Origin: Adenophora triphylla var. japonica
Taxonomy: Eukaryota; Streptophyta; Magnoliopsida; Asterales; Campanulaceae
DNA length: 64,000 nucleotides
Direction: 5' to 3'
NCBI GenBank assembly: GCA_022495995.1
Contig: JAFEMH010004874.1
Location: 1-64,000 of the forward strand
The notes below the pieces were generated by a model. That model had not been told where the DNA came from. It worked only from the letters and a program-made list of their open reading frames with translations, and did no database searches. Shown here one piece after another: positions 1-12,251 of the stretch. The position numbers and the translations under genes are program-made. Within the stretch, counting starts at the first letter, position 1. The number at the start of each line of letters is the position of its first letter.

Positions 1-925
1 AGGGGATGATTGGTTTAAGTCAAAGTACTTACATTGACAAAGTCCTTAAGAAAGATTCCAAATGGAAAATTCTAAAAGAGGGAATTTGCCATATGTTGCT
101 AATGGTATATCTCTTAGCAAGAATCAATGTCCAGAAGACTAATGATTGAGCGAAGAAGAGGAATGAATGAGTATTCCATATATGCTTACAAACAGGTGGG
201 TCTACTCATGATATGCTATGGTTTATGTACTAGGACCCGATGCTCTCGTGTGCTCCTAAGCATGACGAGTAGGGTACCTGCTAATCTGATCCCGGTGAAC
301 CACATTGGGGCCAATAGCATCGAGAATATCCTTAAGTACTTACGAAGAACTAAGGATGCATTCTTGAGTCTTTGGAGGAACTGGAAGAAGATCTTGTAGT
401 CAAAGAGCTGCACGCATGCTAGCTTCCAAACCGACAAAGATGATTTTAAGGAATCGCAATTTCCTGGATTTAGTTGTATTTATGCTTAATGTGCGAGCGC
501 ACCGTGAGTTGGAAAAGTCTCCAAGCGAAGCACCGTCTCTGATAGTTCTACAACCGCCGCTGAGTACCTGGCGCGCATGTCCGATGCACCACGCAAACAA
601 GGTGCCAGCGCTTTGGATCAAGAAGTTCATTAGTGATTTTGGAAAGTCGTTCCAAGTATCGAGATCCTATTGAGACTTTAAGCGATAATGATGGTGCCCA
701 TTGCACAAGCGAAGGAACCAAGATCACACCAGAGATCCAAACACACATACTTCTATCGTTTCCACATTATCCGTGAGGATATGTGAAAGGGAAGACGTTA
801 AGATATGCGAGTAGACATCGAGTGCACAACGTGGCGGACCCACTAACTAAGGCTCTCTCACTTAAACTAAACATGATGGTCATGTTAGGTCCATGGGTAT
901 TCTGATACATGGTAGATTGGGCCTA
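1..925 (+). pseudogene. pol: copia pol remnant: end of RT and RNase H
   Basis: This encoded the end of reverse transcriptase and the RNase H that degrades RNA in RNA:DNA hybrids during retrotransposition. Frame 3 from base 3 reads GMIGLSQSTYIDKVL, a hallmark of copia RT ends. The frame entered at 127 gives NILKYLRRTKDAFLSL. Later pieces such as VWI-like and IKKFISDFG (about 610-650) and ADPLTKALS (about 832-860) are the RNase H tail. Reading needs several frame changes and passes stops, so the gene is dead. The domain order and the adjacent LTR agree with the call. Confidence 0.8.
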
Positions 926-942
926 GTGCAAGTGGGAGCCCC

Positions 943-2341
943 ATCATGGTGTTATGCCCTAGTGCCTATGCCATTGATAAAGACTTACGTGTTTGACATA
1001 ATTTATTATTATATGAGATGTTTATTATTTGATTATTATATGTTTTGTATATTTGTTTATAATAATCTACTCGTACCCTAATTATTAAGAGAGAATAAAT
1101 TAGTATATCATTTAATGATGGATAATCATGTGATGATTATATGCATAAGAGATGCCACATTGAAATTATGGGTACTTGTTGAGAACAAGTGGTCTGACAT
1201 GACCCGCATGAGATTTATGCTAATGGTCAAATGTCATACTTAAATCTCATACCAGGTTACATTCATTTATTTCCTTAGACCTCGAGACTATCATAACCTT
1301 ACATATGATGAAAGTCATGCGTTTTGATTTTTAGTGAAACTAGATATCTTAACACGAGATATCTATAAAGGCTATCATTGGCATGATCGGATCTCATGAA
1401 TGGAGGAAGGAATGATAAGTCAAGAAGGAGTTTGTCCCTCGGAAGAGAGATGTTATGCTTGGGCTTCCCTCGATGAGTGGATAATGATGAAAGTGTATGG
1501 CCAGTACCCCGATATGATTGGAATTATCATTATACTCAAGAATCGAGAAAGCATTGAACAATAACAAGTTGACAAGGACCATGACTTGTGTTCAATATAA
1601 CATCGTGAGACAAAAGGGATAAATGGAAGTACACCGTTGGAAACGTGAACTCTTACGTTGCATTATTTGGGTAGACATAATGGCTTGCTAGAGTCCGCTT
1701 ATGTCTTATGATGTTCGATATGATCGAACTCATTGCCAACATAATGTAATCCTATTGGGTCACACACAACTAGAATGAATTGGTTAAACCGGAGGAAGAA
1801 TGATTGAGAGGCTCGTAACTGAAAGTTACTTATGTCACGCGACATATCAAGCCAATGGCTTGATATACCGCGCGACATAATAGGCCAATCTGCGCGTTTT
1901 CACTGCCTCTCTCCTAATTCGATTAGAAGAGGTATTTACACTATTGTAGTATAAATACAAGGGTACTGTCAAACATAAAAGCCTAGCCGAAATTTTAAAG
2001 CAAAATTCACAATCATATTCTCTCAATATTCTTCAAGGTTTAGATCTAGCAATCAACAAGAAATTGTTCTTGGATTCATTCAAAGGTGTGGATACCAAAA
2101 GAGGGTCTTCGCTCGTTCATCGATCAAGACCTAGAGTTCAAGCAAGTTGAAGAACGAAGTTTGTGATTCAATATCACATAATCAAATCGTTCGATAGCTC
2201 AAGACCGGAAAGCGTTTCAAGGTTGGTTTAATTCTATTTCATTGGTATTCAAATTAATTGTATAGAACGGATCCTAGGGCTTCTTGGGTTTTATGTTTTT
2301 AATGCTTAATTCCGCTGCGCATGGACCCGTAAAACCCAACA
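943..2341 (+). repeat. copia 3' LTR
   Basis: Starts just after a purine tract (AGTGGGAG at about 931-938), with TGTTATGCCCTAGTG at 950, and ends with AAAACCCAACA at 2341. It holds a TATA box at 1950. The 3' end, CCGCTGCGCATGG then ACCC, is typical of one copia lineage. The left border is uncertain by a few bases (943-950) because the TG terminus is mutated or preceded by filler. No coding sequence is seen inside. Confidence 0.75.
1950..1957 (+). promoter_or_regulatory. LTR TATA box
   Basis: TATAAATA in the copia LTR, in the expected + orientation and followed by a short spacer and an A/C-rich start region near 1980. It would drive the element transcript. Called from sequence only. Confidence 0.55.
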
Positions 2342-3400
2342 CCAGCTGCAGTCACGGACAGCCTTACGATGCTCCCGGGCGCGCACGGAATCATCCCAAC
2401 CTCCCCATGGCAGCCAGTGTCGACCAATGCACAGTCTGTGTCACACGTTTCAAAAAACCGTGACTTTTGGTTGGTTTTTGGTCTAGTCCGTGTCATATAG
2501 CCCAGTTGCATACCCACGTAAAGGTCAAGCCTTAGCTCATAACGGAAGTCAAGATTTTCGCTCAAGCGAAATTCCCGCCGAAATTTCGACAAGGAAAAAT
2601 CGGTGGGATCTGACTCCGACATTGACTATCGACCTTGACCCGCACGGAATGCGTAAGAGTCAAGACCGAGTCTTTGCCAAAAATCAAAAGATCTTTCGCT
2701 CAAGCGAAGCTCGCCAAAATTCCGACAAGGAAAAATTGGCAAGATCTTGACCGGCATTGACTTCGATTCCGACCCACGCACCGTGTATGCAACAAAGTTC
2801 AATGTGACACCGTGTCATCCGGCTTTTTACCGCCCGACCCATGCCTATTATTCTCTTGGACATTACCGAAAGTCAAAAAACCGTCATTCGCTCAAGCGAA
2901 ACTCGCCAAAGATCCGTCAAGGCAGAGACGAGACTTTCCCGTATTGCCTTGACTATAATCCGCATCACTCGTGCGTTGAAAGGTCCTATGACCCGCTAGA
3001 CCCGATAGGAGCGTTCTTTACTTCTGGTCGGTGGGATCCGCGTGCCCTATAGGACCCTCGCCCGGGCCGCCCACCCCGGGAGGTCGAAATACAGGAATAC
3101 GAGGGGCTTATAGACGTAGTGACGGAACCCACCGATCCAGATCTAGAGTAGTTGTGAAAAGAAGGGCGTAATCCCTTTTCCAACCAAATAGATATTAATA
3201 AAAGACACTGTTTTAAGTAAACTTGAAGATTCTAATTTGCATATTGCCCGAGCCTTCACCCTAAACACCTACCCCGAGTCTAAACCTTTCCTATCCCTTT
3301 CCCCATAGCCGAGAAAGAAGTGGGTGAGAACACCGGGTCAAGAACTTGTTAGTGCAGAATCCTCGACAGCTCGCCGTAATCCTCGGCTTTGTCAGCTTTT
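2342..3400 (+). other. Tat A 5' leader, noncoding
   Basis: No gene seen. The stretch is collinear with 23080-24180 of Tat B: both have the GGGCGCACGG motif, CGTGTCATA(T/A)AGCC, the GCTCAAGCGA/GCGCAAGCGA motif, GCTTATA(G/A)(A/G)CGTAGTGACG, and TTTTAAGTAAAC or CTTTAAGTAAAC. Shared noncoding order over about 1 kb supports it as the leader between primer-binding site and gag. Short open frames here are chance. Confidence 0.65.
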
Positions 3401-3412
3401 CAAGGTGTCAAA

Positions 3413-4370
3413 ATGGCCAACATGGTAATCCACAACGGTAATGACCAAGCAGCTTGGAGGGGCTATCCTGGCTTCAACCCAAGCCTCACATCTCGGTATG
3501 ATGTATGTGATTGTGAAGACCGCTAGAGTATGAGTATCAAGAATGGATCAATGAGGACGCTCCTTCAAGGAAGAAGAAGAAGAGAAAGTCCACACAAAGC
3601 AAGCTTAAGGAAAGATACGAAGCCGGGGACAAGAGCGTAGGGAACTTTGGGAGAGCCTTCGGGCAAGTTCGACTACTATGTCGCTTATGCCAAGGAACCC
3701 CGCGTCAAGGAACCCGTCACCCCAAGCACAAATTCACTCGATATCCCTATGATCGTGATCCTCTTGAAGTAGAAAATTTGAGTTTGTTGCCATTGTAAGA
3801 TTCAACAAAAAGCTAGCGCATCTAGAAGACGAATACGTAAAGCCTATAGAGTATTTGGCCAATCAGTGGAAGGATCAAAGTCTCTCCCGAAGAAGACTTT
3901 ATCAAGATCATTCAAGCCAACCCTCCTATCGCTATACCGACAAGGTGGTGGTATCAAAGATTGGCAAGGAAAAGATGACCTATCGAAGAGCTAAGGCCGA
4001 CAAAATGAGCCGTACACTTCACCAATGAGTCCACGCTACTAAGAGCTAGCCGAAAGATTGCAACAAGTTACTTTAGTTCCCTCACCATCTTTCCACAGCA
4101 CCTACCGTCAATGATTTCCGGCAAGCTTTTGATCGCCCGAAGTCTCCAACTTTCTCAAGAACGCCGGCAAGACCGCTACTCCCTGTGGCAACAAAGCAAG
4201 AAGGAGTGAGATCCCTGGCCCAACCCTCGTCAAGTCCCCTCGAGTCAATAAGTAGCGTAGGGTCCAGAGTCGCAGCGTCTATTCGCCGAGTCAGAATCTT
4301 TGAATTCCAGCTCGTAGTCATCCGAAGGCCTCACGCCCGAGGATTATGAAAATGTAATCGATGTCATCTT
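3413..4370 (+). pseudogene. gag: Tat A gag remnant
   Basis: Gag forms the virus-like particle core of the element. A candidate start ATGGCCAACATGGTAATCC lies at 3413, in the position expected after the leader. Readable fragments include a Lys/Arg-rich run near 3565-3600 and KFDYYVAYAKEP-like coding near 3663-3700. No frame stays open for more than about 80 codons. The assignment rests mainly on position before RT; individual domains are too damaged to place. Confidence 0.5.
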
Positions 4371-4532
4371 TCCCCTTATTTTGAATGAAATGACAAATCT
4401 TTCTCGATTATCCTCTTATCGCCAACTTAACAAATGATAAATTAACTCAAAACTTAACAATGCTTAATAATGAATCATTTGAACAAGATGCAAACACACT
4501 AAACGAACAATACATTAAAGAAATCTTTAAGC

Positions 4533-6530
4533 GTGTTTCGTAAAAAGGAAAACCTGCCCAAGCGCGAGGAGGTTTTGATAAGTGTGAACTTGGGTACTAT
4601 TGAGGAACCTAAAGAGACACAGATTGGAAGCTTCTTCCAGGGGTTGAAAGGGACATTGATCGAGCCGCTCGTAGAATACGTCGACGTGTTTGCATGGTCA
4701 TACAAGGATATGCCGGCTAGACAGGTTCGATAGTAAGAGCACGTAATCCCTCTAGCACCGCCGACATGCTAAGCCAAGCAAAGGTAAAACCGAGAAAGAT
4801 TAAGCCGAATGGTCTCTACAGTCAAAGAAGAAATTGAGAAGCTATCAAGGGTAGGGTTCATCGTAGTCATTGAATACCCGACATGGTTGTCCAACATCGT
4901 GACCGTAACCAAGGCCAATGGGAAGGTGCGCCGCCGTGTGGATTTCCGAGATCCGAACAAGGCCCCCAAAGACGACTACCCTCTCGCCAAACATAGACAT
5001 CCCGGTGGACTCCACCGCCAACTACGAAGTCAAATCCTTCGTTGATGGTTTTGCAGTGCTACAACTGCATCAAGATGGCCGAGGAAGACCAAGAAAAGAC
5101 AAACTCTTCACCACACCACGGGAACCTACCGTTATACAAGCAATGCCATTCGGCTCAAGAATGCCGGGCTACTTACCAAAGGGCAATGACCGCGCTTTTT
5201 CATGACATGATCCACAAGGAGATTGAGGTCTACGTAGATGATATGATAATCCACTCCAAAGGAGAGGGTGGGCAAAGACTTTGTTGACCTACGAAAATTC
5301 TTTGAGAGGTTGAGACAAAGATTCCATGAGACTAAACCCCGCCAAATGCACCTTCTGAGTGACAAGGGGAAAAGTGCTTGGGTATATGGTCACAGCAGCG
5401 AGGTATAGAAGTTGACCCCCGAAAGATCAAAGCCATCATGGATATGAGGCCACCTCAAACCTGCACAAGTCAAGAGCTTCACGGGTAAATTGCAAGACAT
5501 CGCCAAGCTTGGCCAATCGCTGACCACTATGTGCGAGCCCATCTTCAAGCTCATGAAGAAGAATGTGGACACAGAATGGACCGAAGAATGCCAAGATGCC
5601 TTTGACTGCATCAAGGCATACTTAGTACATCCCCCGTACTATGCCCCCACATAGACGTAAGCCTCTTCTCGCTCTATCTCACCGTCATGTACACGGCATA
5701 GCTGGGGCTATGCTTGCTCAGAAAAGAAAGACTCTCGGTAGAAAACGCCATTTACTTTGTCACCTAAGCTACAGGGGAGTGAGCTCAATTACTCAAGATG
5801 TGAAAAGACCTCGTGCAGGACCGGTCCGGGTAGTCGGCAAATTGAAGCATTATATGCAAGCCCACCCCGTGAATTTGGTCTCGAAAATGGACCCCATCAA
5901 GTACATCTTTGACAAGCCTTCCCTCTCGATGCGTTTAGCGAAGTGGTCCTTCTTCTTGGCGTAATACGACATCAACTATGTGACCGTAAAGGCCATCAAG
6001 GGTCAAGCATTGTCGATCACCCGGCGAACTTCCCCGCAATGAAGACAGAGGGCCCGAACCCCAATTCCTGCATGAAGGGATCTTTGCAGCTGAGCCTCGA
6101 GAATAGATGGCAATTGTTCTTTGACTGAGCCGCTAACAAAAGAGGAAATGGTGTAGGAATGCTATTGGTCGATCCGAAAGATGAGCATACCCCCATAGCC
6201 CTCAAGTTGAACTTTCCCGCCACGAACAATGTCGCCGAGTATGAAGCCCGCATTGCCGGGTTTGGAGGCCGCCTTAGAAAGAAATGTCAAGGAGCTCGAA
6301 GTTTACTGAGACTCGCCCCGATCATCAACCAAGTCTCCAACAAGTGGAAGATCTCATGACCCTAATCTCGCAACGGTATCATGCCCATATGGAGGAGTTG
6401 ATCGGACAGCTTCGTAGAAGTGACTTTCCACTACTTGCCGAGGGAAAAGAACAGATTCGCAGATGCCCTAGCTACTCTAGCCTCATTGGTAGAGATCCCC
6501 GAGGGAAAAGCCATAAAGCCCTTCAGAGTG
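4533..6530 (+). pseudogene. pol: Tat A reverse transcriptase and two RNase H domains
   Basis: Polymerase remnant that copied element RNA to cDNA. Fragments in order: SFFQGLKGTLIEPLVEYVDV and FAWSYKDMP (4620-4715, before RT); SRVGFIVVIEYPTWLSNIV (4848-4904); VDFRDPNKAPKDDYPLAK (4938-4991); the catalytic motif EVYVDDMIIHSK (5224-5262). Around 5640-5990 lies RNase H with MDPIKYIFDKPSL. At 6105-6300 a second RNase H-like piece reads GNGVGMLLVDPKDEHTPIAL and ATNNVAEYEA. Two RNase H domains are diagnostic of the Tat lineage. Frameshifts every 100-300 bases and stops make it non-functional. Confidence 0.8.
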
Positions 6531-6689
6531 GGTAGAAGAGAAGCCCCACCTTCCGTTGTGAAGTGGACCTGACCCGAGCCTATAAAGGAACCTTGGTACA
6601 CCGATTTACCAATTCCTCAAAGACGGAGAGTCGCCTTTCAGAGACGAAGAAGGTAGACCAAAAGAAGGTGTCGAGCCAAAAGCTTGCGA

Positions 6690-7849
6690 GCCCTCGAAAA
6701 GGTTGGCCTCCCATTATGTCATCCTAGGAGGCAACTCCGTACAAGAAACGCTATCAAGGACCACTCCTCTTATGTGTCACTCAAGAAAGAGCTGTAGAGT
6801 TGATGACCGAAGTCCACAATGGTCCTTGCGGTCCTCACATGAATGCCAGAGCCCCGATGCAAGTGATCCTCGTAATGGGTTACTACCGGATCTCCATGGA
6901 GACAGATCGCGCCCAAAGACGTCCGAACTCGCGATAAGTGCCGGTTTGCCAACCTCAACCATCTCCCACCTCATGACTCGTACCGCATGACGACTCCTTG
7001 GCCGTTTGCAACTGGGGCATTGACGTGATAGGGAAAATAGCCCCGACAGAAGCAATGGGCACGAGTTCGTGTTGGTAGCCATCGACTACTTCACCAAGCG
7101 GGTAGAGGCCAAGTCCTACAAGGTCCTCACTTCCGTAAAAGTGGCCCAGCCATCAAAGAAAACATAATGTGCATATGGGTGCCCAACGAGATCATTTCGA
7201 TAATGGGTCACACTTCAAGGAGATCGCGATAGATCGCCGTCGATTCGTAGTTACTCGCCACAAGTCGTCCCCGCATGCACTCGCACCAATGGAGCCGTGG
7301 AAGCCGCTAATAAGACACTCGAGCGGATCATCCGGAAGATGGCCACCCGTGGTCGTGATTGGCCCGAAAAGCCGCACCTAGCACTCGGGGCTGCGTAACG
7401 TCTGTCGTAATGCCACAGGAGAAACTCCTTTTGCCCTAACTTACGGGATGGAAGCAAAGTGTTACCAAGGAGTTGGAAATCCCGTCATTAAGGGTCCTCC
7501 CTGAAAACAAAGGTCAACGAAGTAGAATGGCTACGAAGCCGGCATGATGAATTGGCCTTGCTCGATGAGAGAAGGCTCAAAGCCATGGAGCACACCCGAG
7601 CCTACCAGAGGCGAATGGCCGCAGCGTTTGATAAGAAAGTCAAAGCCGAAACATCAAAGAGGGTGACTTAGTGCCGAAAGTAAAGCCCCCTACCTGAGAC
7701 AACCCCCGGGAAAATGGGAACCCGTTTGGATCGGCCCTTATGTAGTGCGTAAGATACCGTCAGGAGGAGCAATGAAGCTTGCGTACTTGGATGGCAATCC
7801 CTTTGTCCACCCAAATAACGGTGATAAACTCCGAAGATACTATGTCTAA
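6690..7849 (+). pseudogene. pol: Tat A integrase remnant
   Basis: Integrase joins cDNA to the host chromosome. Out-of-frame pieces in order: a damaged zinc-binding region (6840-6960), the first catalytic Asp in an NWGIDVIGK-like stretch near 7008-7032, FVLVAIDYFTK (7068-7100), the second Asp near DNGSHFKEIAID (7198-7231), and NATGETPFALTYGMEA (7409-7456). The C-terminal piece (GPYVVRKIPSGGAMKLAYLD, 7735-7794) ends at a stop after KLRRYYV near 7849. Several frameshifts; inactive. Confidence 0.75.
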
Positions 7850-8075
7850 TAAAAAAAAAAAAAAGAAAAATCTTAGTGCAAAAAGAGTAATACCCAAATA
7901 GGCCGAAAAACCCCAAAAGGGCGGTCTAGGCAAAACAAAGGTTGCACGAAAAAAAAAATAAAAAAAAAATAAAAAAATATATAAAAAAAAAAATCTTAGT
8001 GCAAAAAGAGTAATACCCACTAGGGCCGAAAACCCCAAAAAGGGCGGTCTAGGCAAAAACAGGCTGCACGTAAAA
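7850..8075 (+). repeat. A-rich 124-bp direct duplication
   Basis: Two copies of a unit made of an A-run, CTTAGTGCAAAAAGAGTAAT, a GGCCGAAAACCCC motif and GGGCGGTCTAGGCAAA, at about 7868-7950 and 7992-8070. It directly follows the pol stop. Similar A-tract plus GGCGGTCTAGG sequence is usual just after pol in Tat elements. Confidence 0.8.
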
Positions 8076-8409
8076 AAAGAGACTTAGTTTTGTTAGTTCA
8101 CCGTAATGAACTACGAAGACCCGAGCCCCTTAGCCTTTCTTGTAAAAGGGGAACGTAGGCACCATATATGGTTCGGTCTAAACAATAAAAAAAGGGCAAT
8201 AAAGCTTCCATAAAGTGCGTCCTTAGCAATAAATAAAAGGGTATTTCAGCTTTTCATAAAACGGGTCCCAAGTAATAAGACATTTGAATTTCCATGAAAC
8301 ATGTCTTGATTAATTTCTAAAATAATATTTCTTGTTCATTACAAGTCAAAAATTTCTTGATGAGTTCAAGCACGGTCTACCTCTTGACTCGCTAACCCGC
8401 TAAAAAGAT
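8076..8409 (+). other. Tat A 3' noncoding spacer
   Basis: No gene. Holds AAAAGGGGAACGTAGGCACC (8136-8162), a common motif in Tat 3' regions, and AT-rich filler up to the antisense remnants. Confidence 0.5.
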
Positions 8410-11400
8410 CTAAAATACAATAAAATGCCTAAATAAACTAATGTGTTTGCAAATGGCAATAAGAGGATCTTGAGAAAAGACTTGGCCGTCATTCGCCGAG
8501 TCTTCTTCAGCCTTTCTTCCCTTTTCCGCCTCGTCGAGTCTTCTTCCTTTTCTTCTCAATAATGCTCGGTATCCCTCATCCCGACCTCTCGGTATCCTCA
8601 CCGGAGCCTCTACCAACCCCGTGTCAATAAGCGCTCTCTCTATACGAGCACGAGTCCGTATCTCCTCCCTCTCGAGACTCACCAAATGAGCAACCTGACA
8701 ACCTCTTGTACCGAGCCTCCATGTCCCCGACCAAGTCACCCGATTGGTTATGGCAACCGCCTTAGCCTCTGCCTCCTCGTAGTCCTACTCGAGTCGTGGT
8801 CGCCCCCAATAAAACTCTGCCTATCCTCCAAGATAACTCTCGAGTCGCTCCCATCTCCCTCTCGTACTACTCCAAGTAGACAAAGTGGTCAAGATCGTGC
8901 TCTTCCCGCTTCCTAAAGATAGCCCCGGGTGGGAAAGCAAAGGTATGTCCAAGCCCTCGAGAAAAAAGTGAAGCCGGGCCGGGTCCCTCATGTCTAGAGA
9001 CATCACCTCCATGGTCCGGATGTCCTCCCAGCCACTCAAAGGCTCCCGTAAAGCCCCAAACCGCCTGGATACCAAGCAGGTATGTAGAAGGATGACCAAA
9101 GAATCTCGGAACCCTCACAACATAAGACTCCCGAAATATCCTCCCGGGTCCGCAACCTCCAAAGGTGGTATCCACCAACGGATGTCCGAAGTGGATAGCC
9201 TAGCCATCATCGCCTCCCAGCCTACCCCGTTCTCGCCGCCTAGGCGCACCTCTCCGAGAAATCACCCAAGGGCACCGAGTCGGCAAAGCCCCGTGCAAAG
9301 CCCCGAGCCTCTCCCGCAGCCCACAAAGTCAACATAGCCTGACTCCTGACCTCATGAAATGGTCTCCCGAGCCATCCTGTCGATCCCATGCAAAGTCTCC
9401 CCAAAACCAAATGGGACGATATCCTTCCTGCACCGCAGCCTTCGACCATGTCCAGAGACCACCGTGACAAATCCCCACTGACTCAAAGAAGAACAGAATG
9501 TAAAAGACGCAAAGGATAAATGCGTCCATAGCCACCATGGTAGCAGCCTATAGCCGGAGATCCAAACCCGCCCGGATCTCGGAAAGGTCAATCCCGTCCG
9601 AAGCTACCATCATCTCCTCACCCTCTCCTGCAGGAATCTCGTAAAAGATGCAAGCTTTACCGCCACCGGCACGCTCTCCGATCACCGGAATAGATATAGC
9701 CTCGCCTGACCCCCAATCAAGGCTCAAGTCTTCGTGCGTTGGGACGATTTCGTTGTAAGAAAAGCAAGAACATGTCTCCTGACGTCCTGTAACTTTGCCG
9801 CGGCTCTCAACAGTCCCAATCGGGCGGGAGATCCTCAAATGCCATAAAGACTTGATCTTGAAGGAAGAATCAAGCAGCTTGTGATTTTGGAAGTTATGTC
9901 TCGCCCAAGATTGAAGACCTGGACAGAAAATGGTCTCTCTTCCCCTTTGTAGTCTAACGGGCCTCTCCATCGCAAAAGTGATCAAAGGTGGTGTCTTTAG
10001 GTCCAAAATATGCCCGGGGAACAGCTTGAAACAAGTTTGGGTTGAGAATGAAATGAAATGACCAAGCCTTGGTTTTATTCGAAAATAACCACCTGCATGT
10101 AACCGTGAGCCGCACGGCCTCATTTGCCCTCAAGGCCATCCGCACGGCTTCATTTGCTCGATGTAAATTGTAAATCATGCAAAGAACCAAAGTTGCTGCC
10201 CAAGGGAGTTTTCACCCCACTTTTTCAACCAAAACCCGTACAAAACATGTCCGTAAGCCACCCAAGCGCTTTTATATCATTATATATTATTTTGGCCCGC
10301 CAAATTTCCCCCAATTCCAAGCAAAAAAGTCGCCCCGAGGCTCGTATAATATGCAAATTGAAAAAGCATAAATTAGAAAAGTAAATAAAGCGTAAATACA
10401 ATGTCTTCGCCCACCGGCCAAAATAAAGCAAAAATAAACAAGTTGTGCATAAAAAGTGTTCATTGTTTGTTTTGTTCCAAATCTACTCTAGAGACCCCTA
10501 GGCCTCCGATTCTTCTTCTTCCTCATCACCGGCCACCATAGACGCTAGGCTCTCTCATCACGTCCTCCCGGTCGCTCGCATCGGAAAGAGGGATGTTGTC
10601 GTGCTCGTACCCGCCACCGCTTCCAAGATATCAGCATTAGGACTCGCCCCGAGGCCCGGCACCGGATGAATACTCCGAAGCCGAGGAAGAGGATGCCGCG
10701 CCCCGACATGCCTCCTTTGCGCACAGTGCTCCCGCACGCTTGTTGACGCTTTAGTAGCGCAGCGCCTTCTTGACTAAGGATCGGCACACGTCTTTCCAAC
10801 CCCGTTCGCCCGACCAACCCGTCATAGGTGCGAGCCGGAACCCGAGAAAAGAAAAGAAAATCTCGTAAAATCTCGTAAAATCTCGTAAAATTGCAAAAAC
10901 AAAAATCAAAGCTAAAAAGGGAATAAGACCCTAAGAGTATACTCACAAAGGCTATCAAAAAGTGTGGTATACCGGGGCTCCTCGTGTCGTGGACAGAATC
11001 CTCATCCTCCCTGCACTCCGTGTACGACGATGAGAGGTGTGCAGGAGGGATAGGCGGGTCAAGCAGGCTCATCCTCCCCATATCCCCGAGTGACCGCCAG
11101 CCTTCGCGCCTTCGCGGCGTCCTCAGCGCCGCTCCACAAACACAACAGTAGGGGTACCCATGTCAAAATACTCCTCCGCAGCCTATACCTCCTCGGTACC
11201 TCTCAATCTCATCCGCCCGCGCCCCCGGGCCGCAGATCCGTGCCGGGAGGATCGTGTGGAGTAATGGCGTCCAATGGAGGGACATGACCATGCCGCTCGA
11301 GAAACGGTCCCCCGTATATATGATGTCGCAAGTCAGCCCAGCTGAGCCACCTCCTCTCGCCTTGTCACCTCAATAGCATCTCCCAAAGAAAATCTCCTGA

Positions 11401-12251
11401 TACCGCCCTGTGGGTAGAAGTCCACTCCATCCTGGTCCATCCTTATTGAGCACAAGCTTCACCATCTTGTAGTCGAAAGTGATCCGGGTCTTCCCCGTGA
11501 ACCTATCCTCACATCTCCTCCAAATAACCATCGCAGGGAAAATGGTGATATCACTCCGGTTCCAAGGAAAGAACCCGATCACCTCGCAAAACCAGCCCGC
11601 ATGTTCAAAAACATCAAAAAGGTCATTTTTCTCATAAGAAGTCTCAAGACGTAAAAGAGAAAAGAGAAGAGAAAGAGAGGCTACCTCAAGGGCAAATGAG
11701 AAGCACCCATGGAAGCAGCCTTGTTTCGACTGTACATGTCCAGAGAGAAGTATAACTCACCAATCCGGCCTCTCCCCAAGAGACCGTCCCTATCCCATCC
11801 ACATCAACCAAAGAGTCAAGGAGGCAAGTCATGGCTAGCGTCCTGCATTAGCAAAGATAGTGATCGACAAAGATCAACCACACGAAAGCTCTAACCAACC
11901 GGTGGGCAATACGTCACTACCAAAGAAAGTCCCGCATGCGCTCGGGATCGCCACCTCGACATTCCTCGTCTCCATACCCAATCCCTTGGGAATCACCTCA
12001 AATCCAACCAAAGCTCGGAACTCCTCACCGTAATGTGGTCTCTCCAAGTCACGGGCCTCCCGTGAACCGCAGCCGCACCGCCGTAAAATCGGCAGAGTCA
12101 CAAGAAGCTCTCCCCACTGTGTGGAAACTATGAGTAGAGTCCCACCAAAACTCGTAAAGAGCCCGAACCAGTGCCCTTGCTCTTTGAGGTGATGTGAATT
12201 CCCGTGCCGATGGCCTCCACAAACGCGTCCGCACCGGTGAGCCCTCACCAA
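8410..12251 (-). pseudogene. Tat A antisense ORF region (aORF remnant)
   Basis: Tat-lineage elements often carry an extra gene opposite to gag-pol between integrase and the 3' LTR (gene 23 of maize Grande1 is the classic case). This interval has that position, higher GC than its flanks, and a chain of - strand open segments: 12251-11874, 11582-11370, 11081-10545, 10123-9548, 9178-8821, 8739-8410. The last is charged and Lys/Arg/Glu-rich. The segment 10860-10890 contains three TCTCGTAAAA copies and may be intronic. I recognise no domain. The call rests on position, strand and coding texture. Confidence 0.5.

Larger units (their letters stand above)
1..2341 (+). mobile_element. Ty1/copia retrotransposon, 3' portion
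   Basis: The 3' end of a copia element entering from the left edge: the end of reverse transcriptase, RNase H, a purine-rich tract near 926-938 and a complete 3' LTR. The 5' LTR, gag, integrase and the RT active site lie outside the window. Directly after the LTR the sequence becomes Tat-type leader, so the copia element probably inserted into the neighbouring gypsy element. The TSD cannot be checked because the other flank is missing. Confidence 0.85.

Noticed and set aside
9548..10123. Independent - strand host gene of 191 codons
   Set aside because: Position between Tat integrase and LTR and lack of any known domain make an antisense-ORF remnant more likely.
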